This document shows, in pieces, positions 36,019-43,923 of a stretch of 64,000 nucleotides of DNA (position 1 is its first letter; each line of letters begins with the position of its first letter). This stretch comes from Bacillus sp. FJAT-22090 (lineage in GTDB: Bacteria > Bacillota > Bacilli > Bacillales_A > Planococcaceae), in NCBI RefSeq assembly GCF_007676755.1, contig NZ_VEBK01000001.1, forward strand, positions 486,130 through 550,129, in the 5' to 3' direction. The notes beneath the pieces are model-generated. The model was not told the DNA's origin, made no database searches, and was given only the letters and a program-made list of their open reading frames with translations. The translations under genes were made by a program, and so were the position numbers.

Positions 36019-37117
36019 ATCAATAGAAGTTTTTGCGATCAGACTCCCTTTTATTGATCCTTTTATTATTAGTTATCACACGTATAATGATATGCCTTCG
36101 ATTATTGTAAAGGTGGAAACGGATACAGGAATTATCGGTTACGGTGAAGGAACCCCTGATGAACATGTAACAGGAGAAACTTGGGAAAGCACATATGCTG
36201 TTTTGACGAAGACATTGGCTCCTGCTCTAATTGGTGATAATCCATTCCAAATAGAAAAAATACATGACAAAATGAATAAAGTTGTCCTCGGTGTCCCAAC
36301 AGCAAAAGCGGCGATTGATATCGCTTGCTACGATATTATGGGCAAAGCGACCAACCAGCCCATTTATAATTTATTGGGCGGTCAATATCATGACATGTTA
36401 GAAGTACCAAAAGTAATAAGTATTCTCTCTCCAGAAGAAATGGCCACACAAGCAAAAACTGCAATTAGCGAAGGTTATAAATCCCTTAAGCTTAAAGTTG
36501 GAACAGACAAAGAGCTCGATTTCAAACGAATTTGTGCAGTTCGCGCAGCGGTCGGTTCGGACGTTCCGATTAAAGTAGATGCTAACCAAGGCTGGGTGAA
36601 TAGTTATAATACACTATATGTACTTGAGCGGATCAAGGCATGTAATGTAGAGTTAATTGAGCAGCCTGTAGTCGCAAATGATATCGATGCCCTGCTAGAA
36701 GTTAAGCAAAAAACGACCATTCCCATCATGATCGATGAAGGGTTACATGGCTCGAAAGAATTAAAAGAAGTAATTGTTAAACGTGCCGCGGATAAGATTA
36801 ATATTAAACTAATGAAATGTGGCGGCTTATACCCTGCCACTCAGCTAGTTCATCAAGCGGAACTTGGTGGAATTGACTGCCAAATAGGCTCCATGGTTGA
36901 ATCTGCAGTAGCCTCCGCAGCCGGATTACACTTATCATTAGCCAAAAAATCCATACACAGCAACGAGCTTGTCGGACCATTAATGTTCAGCAAAGATATT
37001 GCAACCCTACGGTATGAGCTTCCATATGTTTATCTTTCAGAAGCTCCAGGTTTAGGCATTGAAGTAGATGAACAAGCCTTAACAGAACTAACTACAGAGT
37101 CTATGCTCATTCAATAA
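36008..37117 (+). CDS. enolase-superfamily epimerase/racemase (dipeptide epimerase-like)
   Basis: A 369-residue muconate-lactonising-subgroup enzyme with an intact catalytic set: the KLK pair Lys161/Lys163 (YKSLKLKVG), metal ligands Asp191 (KVDANQGW), Glu218 (LIEQPV) and Asp243 (MIDEG), and Lys267 (NIKLMKCGG) as the opposite base. This is the 1,1-proton-transfer arrangement used for epimerisation. The KLMKCGG context is typical of L-Ala-D/L-Glu-type dipeptide epimerases, but substrate specificity cannot be fixed. It is clearly distinct from the NSAR-type paralogue at 8019. It is the last gene of the YfcC-M20 operon. Confidence 0.82.
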   Translation: MNIKSIEVFAIRLPFIDPFIISYHTYNDMPSIIVKVETDTGIIGYGEGTPDEHVTGETWESTYAVLTKTLAPALIGDNPFQIEKIHDKMNKVVLGVPTAKAAIDIACYDIMGKATNQPIYNLLGGQYHDMLEVPKVISILSPEEMATQAKTAISEGYKSLKLKVGTDKELDFKRICAVRAAVGSDVPIKVDANQGWVNSYNTLYVLERIKACNVELIEQPVVANDIDALLEVKQKTTIPIMIDEGLHGSKELKEVIVKRAADKINIKLMKCGGLYPATQLVHQAELGGIDCQIGSMVESAVASAAGLHLSLAKKSIHSNELVGPLMFSKDIATLRYELPYVYLSEAPGLGIEVDEQALTELTTESMLIQ

Positions 37118-37131
37118 TTCTGTAACAAACA

Positions 37132-37168
37132 AAAAAGTGACTCCAGATGCAAGCTCTGAAGTCACTTT
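37132..37168. terminator. bidirectional terminator between the epimerase and rocB
   Basis: AAAAGTGACTCCAGA and TCTGAAGTCACTTTT pair over 15 positions with one mismatch, with A and T runs outside. It serves both convergent genes. Confidence 0.85.
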
Positions 37169-37173
37169 TCCTA

Positions 37174-38772
37174 TTAATATAAGCTTTTCAATAAAGTTTC
37201 TAGCATGACAGGCATTTCATGAAATGCACTGTCAACATGTAGTCTTTCAGTTCTTTGGTGAGCGTCCTTACCGAATGGTCCTACATTTAATACGGGACCT
37301 TTCAGCTGTGCCATGTCTTCAAATGGAATGCTGTACGTGTCTCCCCAAACAGGCGTATTGTTTTCGAAGGCAGTCCAGCCAGCTCCATCATCTTCATAAT
37401 TCACATAGCTCAAATCACAAATACCATTAAAATAATGGATTTGATCAATTTTGTTATTAAATGATTGTCCGGATTTCTTCATCAGCTCTACTGCCTCTAT
37501 AATTAACGGATCATTAGATGTATTAACAGCTGGATAGTAAGGTGGTGCAAATAGAATTACTGTTGCAGGAGCCAGCTCTTGGCACTGTATCATTAAATTA
37601 TCCACAATGCGCAATGACTTTTCACGATCATCCCACTCTTCCTGCTCAAGTGCTTCTTGTTTCAAGCGTTCTACTTCCTCCGCTCCTAGCTTTTTATTTG
37701 CATAGGCAAGCAGTTGTTCATAACGAAGCACTTTAACTGTTCCTACACCTTTTACTTCCTCACGCTGACAAATTTTTTGATAATCCGCATTTAGCGCATC
37801 CATCGCCTCTTTTGCCACTTGCTCAAAAAGATCCATCACTTCCGAGGCAGTACGTTTGAATAAAAACACATTATACAATGACACTGCACGATATGGAGTT
37901 TGCGTAGAATAAGACATCTTCAAATCCTTTTGCTGCAAAGAAACTGGAAGCGGTGTACTTTCCCCAAGATCATTCTCACGGAATAGTGAATTCCATTCCA
38001 TACGCTGTGTCAAATAAGATGCGATATAGTTCGCCGTCATACCTTTCATCGGCTCCCCAACATGCGTCTCTTTCCCATAAAATAAAACAGCTGGCATAAT
38101 CTTACCAATCGTTCCTGAGTAAATATACTCCGCAATATCCGTTGGGTTTTGAGAGAACGATGGTTCACTATTCAAAAATAGTTTATAAGTCAATCCAAAT
38201 TCCTCACGAAGACGTACTAACTGTGTTACTGCTGCACGCATCCCGGCAGAGTTCACTTCCTCATCAGGAACGGTAGTCAATACGAGATTGATCGGCCATT
38301 CTTCGACACTTGCTTTTTCTATCAATTGCATATGAAGCGCAAGTCCCATTTTCATATCCATTGTTCCTCGGCCAAATAGGTACTTGCCAGTTTCTAAATC
38401 GATACGAGCTGATTCTGGTAAATCGCTTGGATCTTCCATTAGCTTCTTCGTCAGCTCCTCTGGAAAATAAGCGAGTGGCTGCAGGGCACCATACTCTTCC
38501 GTTTGAACCGTATCAAAATGACTGATCAAAACAACCGTTTCTACAGCTTCGGGATGTTTATACAATGCTGTCACTGCATATCTTCCAAGTCCTGCATCTA
38601 GCAATTGCAAATGACTCGGATGATCTTGAAAATACTTTAATTCTCTTAATTTATCCAATACTTTCGGAGCAAAAGTAGTTTCCCCTTCAGTTAATGTAAT
38701 ACTATCCCAACTAACTAGCTCGCATAATAGTGAGCGAAGCGATTCCGGTGTACTCCATAATAATTGATTCAT
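37174..38772 (-). CDS. rocB: RocB-like M20 metallohydrolase
   Basis: A 532-residue M20/M25/M40-type metallopeptidase resembling B. subtilis RocB, a protein of the arginine-ornithine degradation regulon whose exact reaction is not established. Visible blocks are LISHFDTVQ (metal His and Asp), FGRGTMDMKMGLALHM, VPDEEVNSAGMRAA (catalytic Glu pair), ILFAPPYYPAVN, NGICDLSYV and GPFGKDAHQRTERLH. The length matches RocB. AAAGGAG precedes the ATG. It is the last gene of an operon with a RocE-like permease and two DDAH-type hydrolases, so it probably acts on an arginine-derived compound. Confidence 0.85.
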   Translation of the reverse strand: MNQLLWSTPESLRSLLCELVSWDSITLTEGETTFAPKVLDKLRELKYFQDHPSHLQLLDAGLGRYAVTALYKHPEAVETVVLISHFDTVQTEEYGALQPLAYFPEELTKKLMEDPSDLPESARIDLETGKYLFGRGTMDMKMGLALHMQLIEKASVEEWPINLVLTTVPDEEVNSAGMRAAVTQLVRLREEFGLTYKLFLNSEPSFSQNPTDIAEYIYSGTIGKIMPAVLFYGKETHVGEPMKGMTANYIASYLTQRMEWNSLFRENDLGESTPLPVSLQQKDLKMSYSTQTPYRAVSLYNVFLFKRTASEVMDLFEQVAKEAMDALNADYQKICQREEVKGVGTVKVLRYEQLLAYANKKLGAEEVERLKQEALEQEEWDDREKSLRIVDNLMIQCQELAPATVILFAPPYYPAVNTSNDPLIIEAVELMKKSGQSFNNKIDQIHYFNGICDLSYVNYEDDGAGWTAFENNTPVWGDTYSIPFEDMAQLKGPVLNVGPFGKDAHQRTERLHVDSAFHEMPVMLETLLKSLY

Positions 38773-38839
38773 TTTAATTTCTCCTTTATTACTAATGCTA
38801 AATACAACAATAATTACTAATATTCAGAATCACCAGTGT

Positions 38840-40264
38840 TTAATTCTCTGAAACGACATGACTATTTGCTACAGCTTCACTTTGTTTTTTCTTCTCTAAT
38901 ATCAGCTTATAGAATAGCATACAAGCAATGAAAAAACCTACTCCATAATACAGTCCAACTCGCTGTGTCGGATCAAAAGCTAAAAATACTAATATTAATA
39001 AACAAAATGCAATGCAAAATAGCGGCACCAATGGGTAAAAGCGGACTTTATAGCCTAAATCCTCGAGTTTTCCGCCATTTTTCAAGTATCGTCGTCGGAA
39101 CATCAATTGAGAAGTCGCAATTCCCATCCATGAAATTGTAACAGAAATCCCCGCAATCGACATCAACAATACGAATACTGCATCTGCCTCCATTACACTA
39201 GTTAATAATGACAATAAGGAAAAAACCATCGTGAATAATAAAGCAGCAAGTGGAACTTTACGTTTCGATAAACGACCGAACACTTTTGGTGCCATACCTT
39301 CTTTTGCCATTGACCACAATAAACGTGTGGAAGCATATAAACATGAATTCCCTACTGACAAAATGGCCGTTAAAATAACAAAGTTCATAATACTACCCGC
39401 ATATGGAATACCAGCTAAATTCATTAAAGTAACGAATGGACTTTCAAGCAGACCCAGTTCAGATGCTGGGAAAATAGCCGATAGGACAATAATAGAAGCT
39501 ATATAAAACACGACAATTCTAATTAGAATAGTTCGAATAGCTTTTGGAATATTCTTTTCTGGATTTTCCGTTTCACCGGCTGCAATACCAACTAACTCAG
39601 ATCCTTGATAGGAGAAGACGACGTTCATCATCGTTACAAAAACAATCGCAATGCCAGCTGGGAATAGTCCAGTAGGTGCTAGATTAGTCGCAAATGGTGT
39701 CGCTCTTTCTTCCAATGGAATAATTCCGAAAATTGCCGCCGCCCCAATGATAATAAACAGCACGACAGCCACTACCTTAATACCTGCAAACCAAAACTCT
39801 GCTTCCGCAAAAGCTCTCGTTGTAAGCGCATTCAAAGCAAACAATAAAACCATGAAAATTGCGCACCATATCCAAATCGGTACATCCGGGAACCAATGCT
39901 TCATAAGTATTCCAGCAGCAGTAAACTCCACCCCAGCTGTAGCAGCCGAACCTACAAAATACATCCATCCAAGTGAAAATCCTGCAGAAGGGCTAATAAA
40001 TCGTGTTGCATATGTTTGGAAAGAACCACTTACCGGCATATAAACAGCAAGCTCTCCAAGACATACCATTACCATATACAAGATTAACCCACCAAATAAG
40101 TAGCCGAGTATAGCTCCCCCAGGACCTGCCTGATTAATCGTATAACCTGCATTTAAAAATAAGCCAGTTCCAATTACCCCACCAAGTGACAACATAAGTA
40201 AATGACGGCTTTTCATCGAACGATTTAATAGATTTTGTTGTGTTGAATCCCCAATATTAGACAT
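38840..40264 (-). CDS. rocE: APC-family amino acid permease, RocE/RocC-like
   Basis: Twelve-helix amino acid permease of 474 residues (AAT family of the APC superfamily). The N-terminal LLMLSLGGVIGTGLFLNAG, FVTMMNVVFSYQGSELVGIAAGETENPEKNIPKAI and GMAPKVFGRLSKRKVP are characteristic. It resembles the RocC/RocE arginine-ornithine permeases and shares an operon with rocB and two arginine-type hydrolases, so import of arginine or a methylated arginine is likely. Specificity is inferred from context. The gene starts 104 bp after the upstream DDAH gene, beyond a REP-like palindrome. GGGGGAGG precedes the ATG. Confidence 0.83.
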   Translation of the reverse strand: MSNIGDSTQQNLLNRSMKSRHLLMLSLGGVIGTGLFLNAGYTINQAGPGGAILGYLFGGLILYMVMVCLGELAVYMPVSGSFQTYATRFISPSAGFSLGWMYFVGSAATAGVEFTAAGILMKHWFPDVPIWIWCAIFMVLLFALNALTTRAFAEAEFWFAGIKVVAVVLFIIIGAAAIFGIIPLEERATPFATNLAPTGLFPAGIAIVFVTMMNVVFSYQGSELVGIAAGETENPEKNIPKAIRTILIRIVVFYIASIIVLSAIFPASELGLLESPFVTLMNLAGIPYAGSIMNFVILTAILSVGNSCLYASTRLLWSMAKEGMAPKVFGRLSKRKVPLAALLFTMVFSLLSLLTSVMEADAVFVLLMSIAGISVTISWMGIATSQLMFRRRYLKNGGKLEDLGYKVRFYPLVPLFCIAFCLLILVFLAFDPTQRVGLYYGVGFFIACMLFYKLILEKKKQSEAVANSHVVSEN

Positions 40265-40321
40265 TCTATTCCCTCCCCCATTGAATCTATTTAACTGTAC
40301 AAATACGTTTAGATTATGACG

Positions 40322-40356
40322 AAATTATTACGGGTGCCTGACACCCGTAATAATTT
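40322..40356. repeat. REP-like perfect palindrome (site 2)
   Basis: Arms of 15 bp (AAATTATTACGGGTG and CACCCGTAATAATTT) around CCTGA, so the core reads GGGTGCCTGACACCC. T6 follows on the plus strand. It lies between the DDAH gene and the permease of one minus-strand operon, where it may also act as a partial terminator. It matches sites at 30305, 43931 and 44753. Confidence 0.7.
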
Positions 40357-40368
40357 TTTCCCCTTTAT

Positions 40369-41136
40369 TTAAAATCTCAATGATAAGCAGCTTAAACCGC
40401 CGTCTTGTTTGCGAACTTCTGACATATCCAACTCAATCGTTTCATAACCCGCTTCGTTGATTTTGCGTTTCGTTTCGCTATATCCTTCTGGAATGATTAC
40501 ATAATCATTTACACGAATACAGTTCGCTGAGTATTCATCCTCATTAGAAATAACAATTTTGTCATAAGACTCAAAAGCCGGATGATCCACGAATTCTCCT
40601 GCCACAACCATTTTGTTATTTCCTAAATAAGCGATTCCTGTTTTCAAATGGAAGAACTTTTGTAGCGGGATGATTGTTGCTTCAAATCCTTCACTTTCTA
40701 GAATTTCTTTTAACTGTCTTGCCCCTTCTTCATTCGTGCGCTCAGAAATGCCGATATAAAATTTATTATCCGCTTGTAGAATATCTCCACCATCTAAAGT
40801 GCCAGGTGATTTAATGTAATGAAACTTCTTATAAAAGTCTTTTAAAACGCTTTCAATTTCAACAATTTCGCCGTTTCGAGATTCTGCTCCAGGATTAGTC
40901 ACTACAGCAAATTCTGATGTCAGTACCGCAGCATCTTCCACAAACGTTGAATCTGGAAATTCCTCACTAGCTGAAAGTAATGTTACGTCAACTCCACATT
41001 TTTTCAATGCTTCTACATAATCCGCATGCTGCACTAATAGTTTTTCATAATCCGGTTTTCCAAGATCCGAAGTTGTCAATCCTTCTACATAACTTTTACC
41101 AGGTGTCTTTGCAATTACTTTTTGAAATTTACTCAT
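40369..41136 (-). CDS. dimethylarginine dimethylaminohydrolase (DDAH)
   Basis: A 255-residue pentein-fold amidinohydrolase, the usual DDAH length, predicted to hydrolyse N-omega-methylated arginines to citrulline plus methylamines. Marks are FPDSTFVEDAAVL (substrate-binding Asp/Glu), SPGTLDGGDIL, FFHLKTGIAYLG (catalytic His) and the C-terminal nucleophile in QDGGLSCLSLRF. The in-frame start at 41181 is rejected because AAGGGGG lies just before the ATG at 41136. It is 14 nt downstream of a second, more distant relative of the same fold. Simple arginine deiminase activity on another guanidino substrate remains possible. Confidence 0.88.
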   Translation of the reverse strand: MSKFQKVIAKTPGKSYVEGLTTSDLGKPDYEKLLVQHADYVEALKKCGVDVTLLSASEEFPDSTFVEDAAVLTSEFAVVTNPGAESRNGEIVEIESVLKDFYKKFHYIKSPGTLDGGDILQADNKFYIGISERTNEEGARQLKEILESEGFEATIIPLQKFFHLKTGIAYLGNNKMVVAGEFVDHPAFESYDKIVISNEDEYSANCIRVNDYVIIPEGYSETKRKINEAGYETIELDMSEVRKQDGGLSCLSLRF

Positions 41137-41150
41137 TTTATTTTTCCCCC

Positions 41151-42023
41151 TTAATTTCTTATGACTGGACTTGTTAGACATGTAGGACCACCAGTACCTA
41201 ACACACTGATTTCGCGTCCTTTGTATTCATAAACTGTTGCTCCTGCATCCAGCAATTGTTGTTTTGTCGATTCATTTCCTTCGACTATCATACAAACACG
41301 CGGTGCAAGCGCTAGTACATTACATCCAAGATTATCGTATTCTACTTTTGGCACCTCTACTAATTGAATGCCACGCTCTAACAGTAACTGACGGAAAAAC
41401 ACGGGCATCAATGGTGAATGCACAACTGCCAGGTCTTTATCAACCATGCTAATGAAAGACATTAAATGTAAGCATTCCGCTTCTCCTTGATCGTGGGGAA
41501 GCTGCACAACTATGAACTCTTCCACATATGGCTTTGTTATTTCTTTTAATTGGCGAATTGCTTCGTCATTTGTACGATATCCGCGCCCTACTACAAGTGT
41601 TTTATCATCCAACCAGACGATATCCCCACCATCCGAAACCGCTTCACCAGTTAACTCTCCAATGATAGGTATCTCTTTTTCCTGTAAGAACTTTTTATAA
41701 ACAGCAGCTTCTGGCTGCCTTAGTTTCTTACCTGATTTTAAAATAATGGCACCAGCTGGTGTAAACTTCACTGGGTCATGTGCATAAATAGAATCTAAAC
41801 CTACTGTGTCAGATGCAGGAAGATAATCGATTTGTGGCACATGCTTCTCTAAAATATCGATGAATAGTTTATATTCACGCAATGCTTCTTGAAAATTAGG
41901 TTCCTTTAAGTAATTGAATGTTTTCCATTGATCCGATAAGTGCTCTTGACTAATAAAAGCCTCTTGCGGATGCTTCACAATTACTCTTTTTAAACTTTTA
42001 TACATAGATGAGTTATAAGTCAT
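41151..42023 (-). CDS. second pentein-fold amidinohydrolase (DDAH/arginine deiminase-related)
   Basis: A 290-residue relative of DDAH and amidinotransferases. Visible blocks are LDSIYAHDPVKFTPAGAI, GEAVSDGGDIVWLDD, ECLHLMSFISMVD (catalytic His) and the C-terminal LGTGGPTCLTSPV carrying the nucleophilic Cys. It is longer than the downstream DDAH and diverged from it, so this is not a simple recent duplication. Proteins of this kind are annotated as DDAH family or citrullinase-like, and the substrate is unresolved. GGGAGG lies 6 nt before the ATG at 42023. It is the first gene of the rocE-rocB operon and divergent from an IclR regulator. Confidence 0.78.
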   Translation of the reverse strand: MTYNSSMYKSLKRVIVKHPQEAFISQEHLSDQWKTFNYLKEPNFQEALREYKLFIDILEKHVPQIDYLPASDTVGLDSIYAHDPVKFTPAGAIILKSGKKLRQPEAAVYKKFLQEKEIPIIGELTGEAVSDGGDIVWLDDKTLVVGRGYRTNDEAIRQLKEITKPYVEEFIVVQLPHDQGEAECLHLMSFISMVDKDLAVVHSPLMPVFFRQLLLERGIQLVEVPKVEYDNLGCNVLALAPRVCMIVEGNESTKQQLLDAGATVYEYKGREISVLGTGGPTCLTSPVIRN

Positions 42024-42036
42024 GCCAGCCTCCCTT

Positions 42037-42133
42037 TTCCGCATATCGGAAAACGTTTCTGAATAACGGAAATATTATATTTAAAATATATGTGTTTCGT
42101 GCTATAATGTCAATATATTTCGAATACTAGAAA
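42037..42133. promoter_or_regulatory. divergent control region with three TTTC/GAAA dyads
   Basis: Three similar imperfect palindromes lie in the spacer: TTCCGCATATCGGAA (42037-42051), TTTCTGAATAACGGAAA (42056-42072) and TTTCGAATACTAGAAA (42118-42133). A TATAAT at 42103-42108 serves the regulator. The spacing and position fit operators for the IclR protein encoded alongside. Confidence 0.55.
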
Positions 42134-42170
42134 CTATTATTTTTAGAATAATAAAAAAAGGATGTCTTAC

Positions 42171-42908
42171 ATGCAATCTATTACTCGCGCTATGTCAGTT
42201 GCTAAAGTTTTAGCCATGAATGCTAATGAAAAAGGAATAAGTATTTCCGAGCTTTCCAAACAATGTGAGCTCCCACTTAGCACGATGCACAGATTATTAC
42301 AGGCCATGATTAAGCAAAGCATGGTGGAACAAGATGAACAGTCTAAACTGTACCGACTAGGGATGGTTTGGCTAGAATATGGGTTAAAAGTATACGATAC
42401 GATAGATTATGTCAGTAAAATCAGACCCGAGCTGGAACGTTTATGTAGAGAAATTGAGGAAAGCGTCTATTTAAGTAAGCCTATTGGGACAGAAGCGATG
42501 ATTGTCGAAAGGATTGATAGCGAAAATAATCCAATCCGGATATATGATCAACTAGGGGTGCGTATTCCTATGCATATTGGAGCTGCAAATAAATCCATGC
42601 TCGCAGCTATGCCTAGACCCCAATCTGAAAATATGTTGGCACAGCTACTGCCAGCAGAAAAAATTCCTGAGTTTCTACAGACACTCGATCAAATTACAAA
42701 ACAAGGTTATGCAAGCAGCCACTCTGAACGTACGGAAGGAACTTCTTCAATTGCGGTCTCTATTAAAGACAGCCTTGGCCAAATCATTGGTGCTGTCAGT
42801 GTTGGTGTTGTAAGTTTTAACTTAACGGAAGAGCGTCTCGCTTTTCTTACTAATAAAGTGATCGAAACGGGTAATAATATTTCTTTAAGACTGAGATCTA
42901 CTAACTAA
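42171..42908 (+). CDS. IclR-family transcriptional regulator
   Basis: A 245-residue IclR regulator. The N-terminal winged helix-turn-helix is at about residues 5-68 (RAMSVAKVLAMNANEKGISI, LPLSTMHRLLQAMIKQSMV). The C-terminal effector-binding IclR domain (about 80-240) has the usual blocks (RIPMHIGAANKSMLAAM, QGYASSHSERTEGTSSIAV, IGAVSVGVVSFNL). AAAGGA lies 8 nt before the ATG at 42171. It is divergent from the DDAH-RocE-RocB operon and so is its probable local regulator, perhaps sensing a methylarginine, citrulline or arginine. Confidence 0.9.
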   Translation: MQSITRAMSVAKVLAMNANEKGISISELSKQCELPLSTMHRLLQAMIKQSMVEQDEQSKLYRLGMVWLEYGLKVYDTIDYVSKIRPELERLCREIEESVYLSKPIGTEAMIVERIDSENNPIRIYDQLGVRIPMHIGAANKSMLAAMPRPQSENMLAQLLPAEKIPEFLQTLDQITKQGYASSHSERTEGTSSIAVSIKDSLGQIIGAVSVGVVSFNLTEERLAFLTNKVIETGNNISLRLRSTN

Positions 42909-42921
42909 AACCCATATCTAT

Positions 42922-43280
42922 CGTTTTCGAAGTCCTTTGGGAAGACTGATGCTATATGAAAACCGTTTTTTTTAGAGCTGTTGATCATGACTGATGTCAT
43001 GATCAACAGCTCTTTTCTCGGTAATCGTATGGCAGTTGTCTGCCCGTCGCCCTTCTCAAACTTTAGGTACTGGTTTAGTACTGCTTTTTGGAAGAAAAGA
43101 AGCGACACGTTCCAATCTTTTGAAGAAGCGACCGAAGATACAATTTCGGTCGCACCCCACCTTCTCTATTGGTAAACGCTTACTATTTGCTATAATCCCA
43201 CCAAATGCAACAGATGATGTGATGGTTCATCGCTCACCCCGCGGAAAGCGTTCGCCTGGAACGAAAATCAACCGTAAAAT
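42922..43280. repeat. diverged intergenic repeat, copy B
   Basis: Noncoding sequence with the same ordered blocks as 28190-28410: GTTTTCGaAGTcCTTTGG...TGCTATA (42922-42955), a hairpin, then CGGTAATCGTATGGC...TGTCTGCCCGTCGCCCTTCT (43019-43056), then GAAGCGACAC (43097-43108). The right part adds CCCGCGGAAAGCG...CGCCTGGAACGAAAATCAAC (43238-43271), a pattern I associate with dispersed intergenic elements in Bacillaceae genomes. Confidence 0.55.
42974..43017 (+). terminator. perfect hairpin after the IclR gene
   Basis: An 18-bp perfect stem (AGAGCTGTTGATCATGAC and its complement) with loop TGAT, followed by TTTTC. It may terminate the IclR transcript and also occupies the hairpin position of repeat copy B. 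Confidence 0.75.
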
Positions 43281-43348
43281 AGAATCGTTTTTTCACCGCT
43301 TAAACACTAGGTTTATGGAACGAAAAATTTTATACTTTCTTATAAAAA

Positions 43349-43384
43349 AAAGAAAGCGACCGTCTATTTGACAGCCGCTCTCTC
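43349..43384 (-). terminator. terminator of the HEAT-like gene
   Basis: On the minus strand GAGCGGCTGTC and GACGGTCGCTTT pair with two G-U positions around AAATA, followed by CTTTTTTTT. Confidence 0.7.
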
Positions 43385-43401
43385 TATATATCGTATTATG
43401 G

Positions 43402-43839
43402 TTACTTCAAGTTAGTCCATTCGTTTTCAAGCCATGCTTTAAAGTCGTCGCCTTTTTCGCCTTCATAAGCATTATATACATCAATTCGCATTCTTTTTAA
43501 CTTGGTAGCAAATTGTTCAAATGTATGATCAGCTGGTAGACTTTTCTTCACACGTACAAAGACTTTATTGGCTCCTTTAATCACTTCGAACTTTTTACGT
43601 ACAGGAAGCTCTGCATCTTCCCCAAACTCAAGAAGAATACGGTATGCTGCTTCTTGAATTTTATATACTGGATCATTTGCTAATCTTGAGCGCATAATGT
43701 CGATTACTTGACTTGTATTGTATTTCCCTAATTCCTCTACTGCATCATAACGTGCTTTCCAATTGGACGTACGATTTGCAGCTTTTTTTAATTCCTCATA
43801 ATTCTCGGGCAACTCATTATTCACTATCTTTTTACTCAA
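43402..43839 (-). CDS. small HEAT-repeat-like protein
   Basis: A 145-residue soluble helical protein. Residues about 20-80 read like two HEAT-type repeats (WKARYDAVEELGKYNTSQV, YKIQEAAYRILLEFGEDAEL). The C-terminal half (TFEQFATKLKRMRIDVYNAY, DDFKAWLENEWTNL) is conserved-looking but unassigned. HEAT repeats usually mediate protein binding. No enzymatic motif was seen. The start is TTG with AAGGAG about 11 nt upstream. It is on the same strand as the T7SS block but has its own terminator and an 84-bp upstream gap, so membership in the cassette is doubtful. Confidence 0.6.
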   Translation of the reverse strand: MSKKIVNNELPENYEELKKAANRTSNWKARYDAVEELGKYNTSQVIDIMRSRLANDPVYKIQEAAYRILLEFGEDAELPVRKKFEVIKGANKVFVRVKKSLPADHTFEQFATKLKRMRIDVYNAYEGEKGDDFKAWLENEWTNLK

Positions 43840-43923
43840 CTATTCCAAACTCCTTTTTTGGCTAACTCTTCATTACCTTCACCATCTCTTCATTATATAC
43901 TACGATGGGGAGTTCTCCTATTT

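Noticed and set aside
39651..40043. 130-codon plus-strand frame
   Set aside because: Antisense to the amino acid permease, with no start signal or recognisable domain.
43036..43371. 111-codon plus-strand frame after the IclR gene
   Set aside because: It runs through the diverged intergenic repeat, lacks a ribosome binding site, and the aligned copy at 28.2 kb does not keep the frame.
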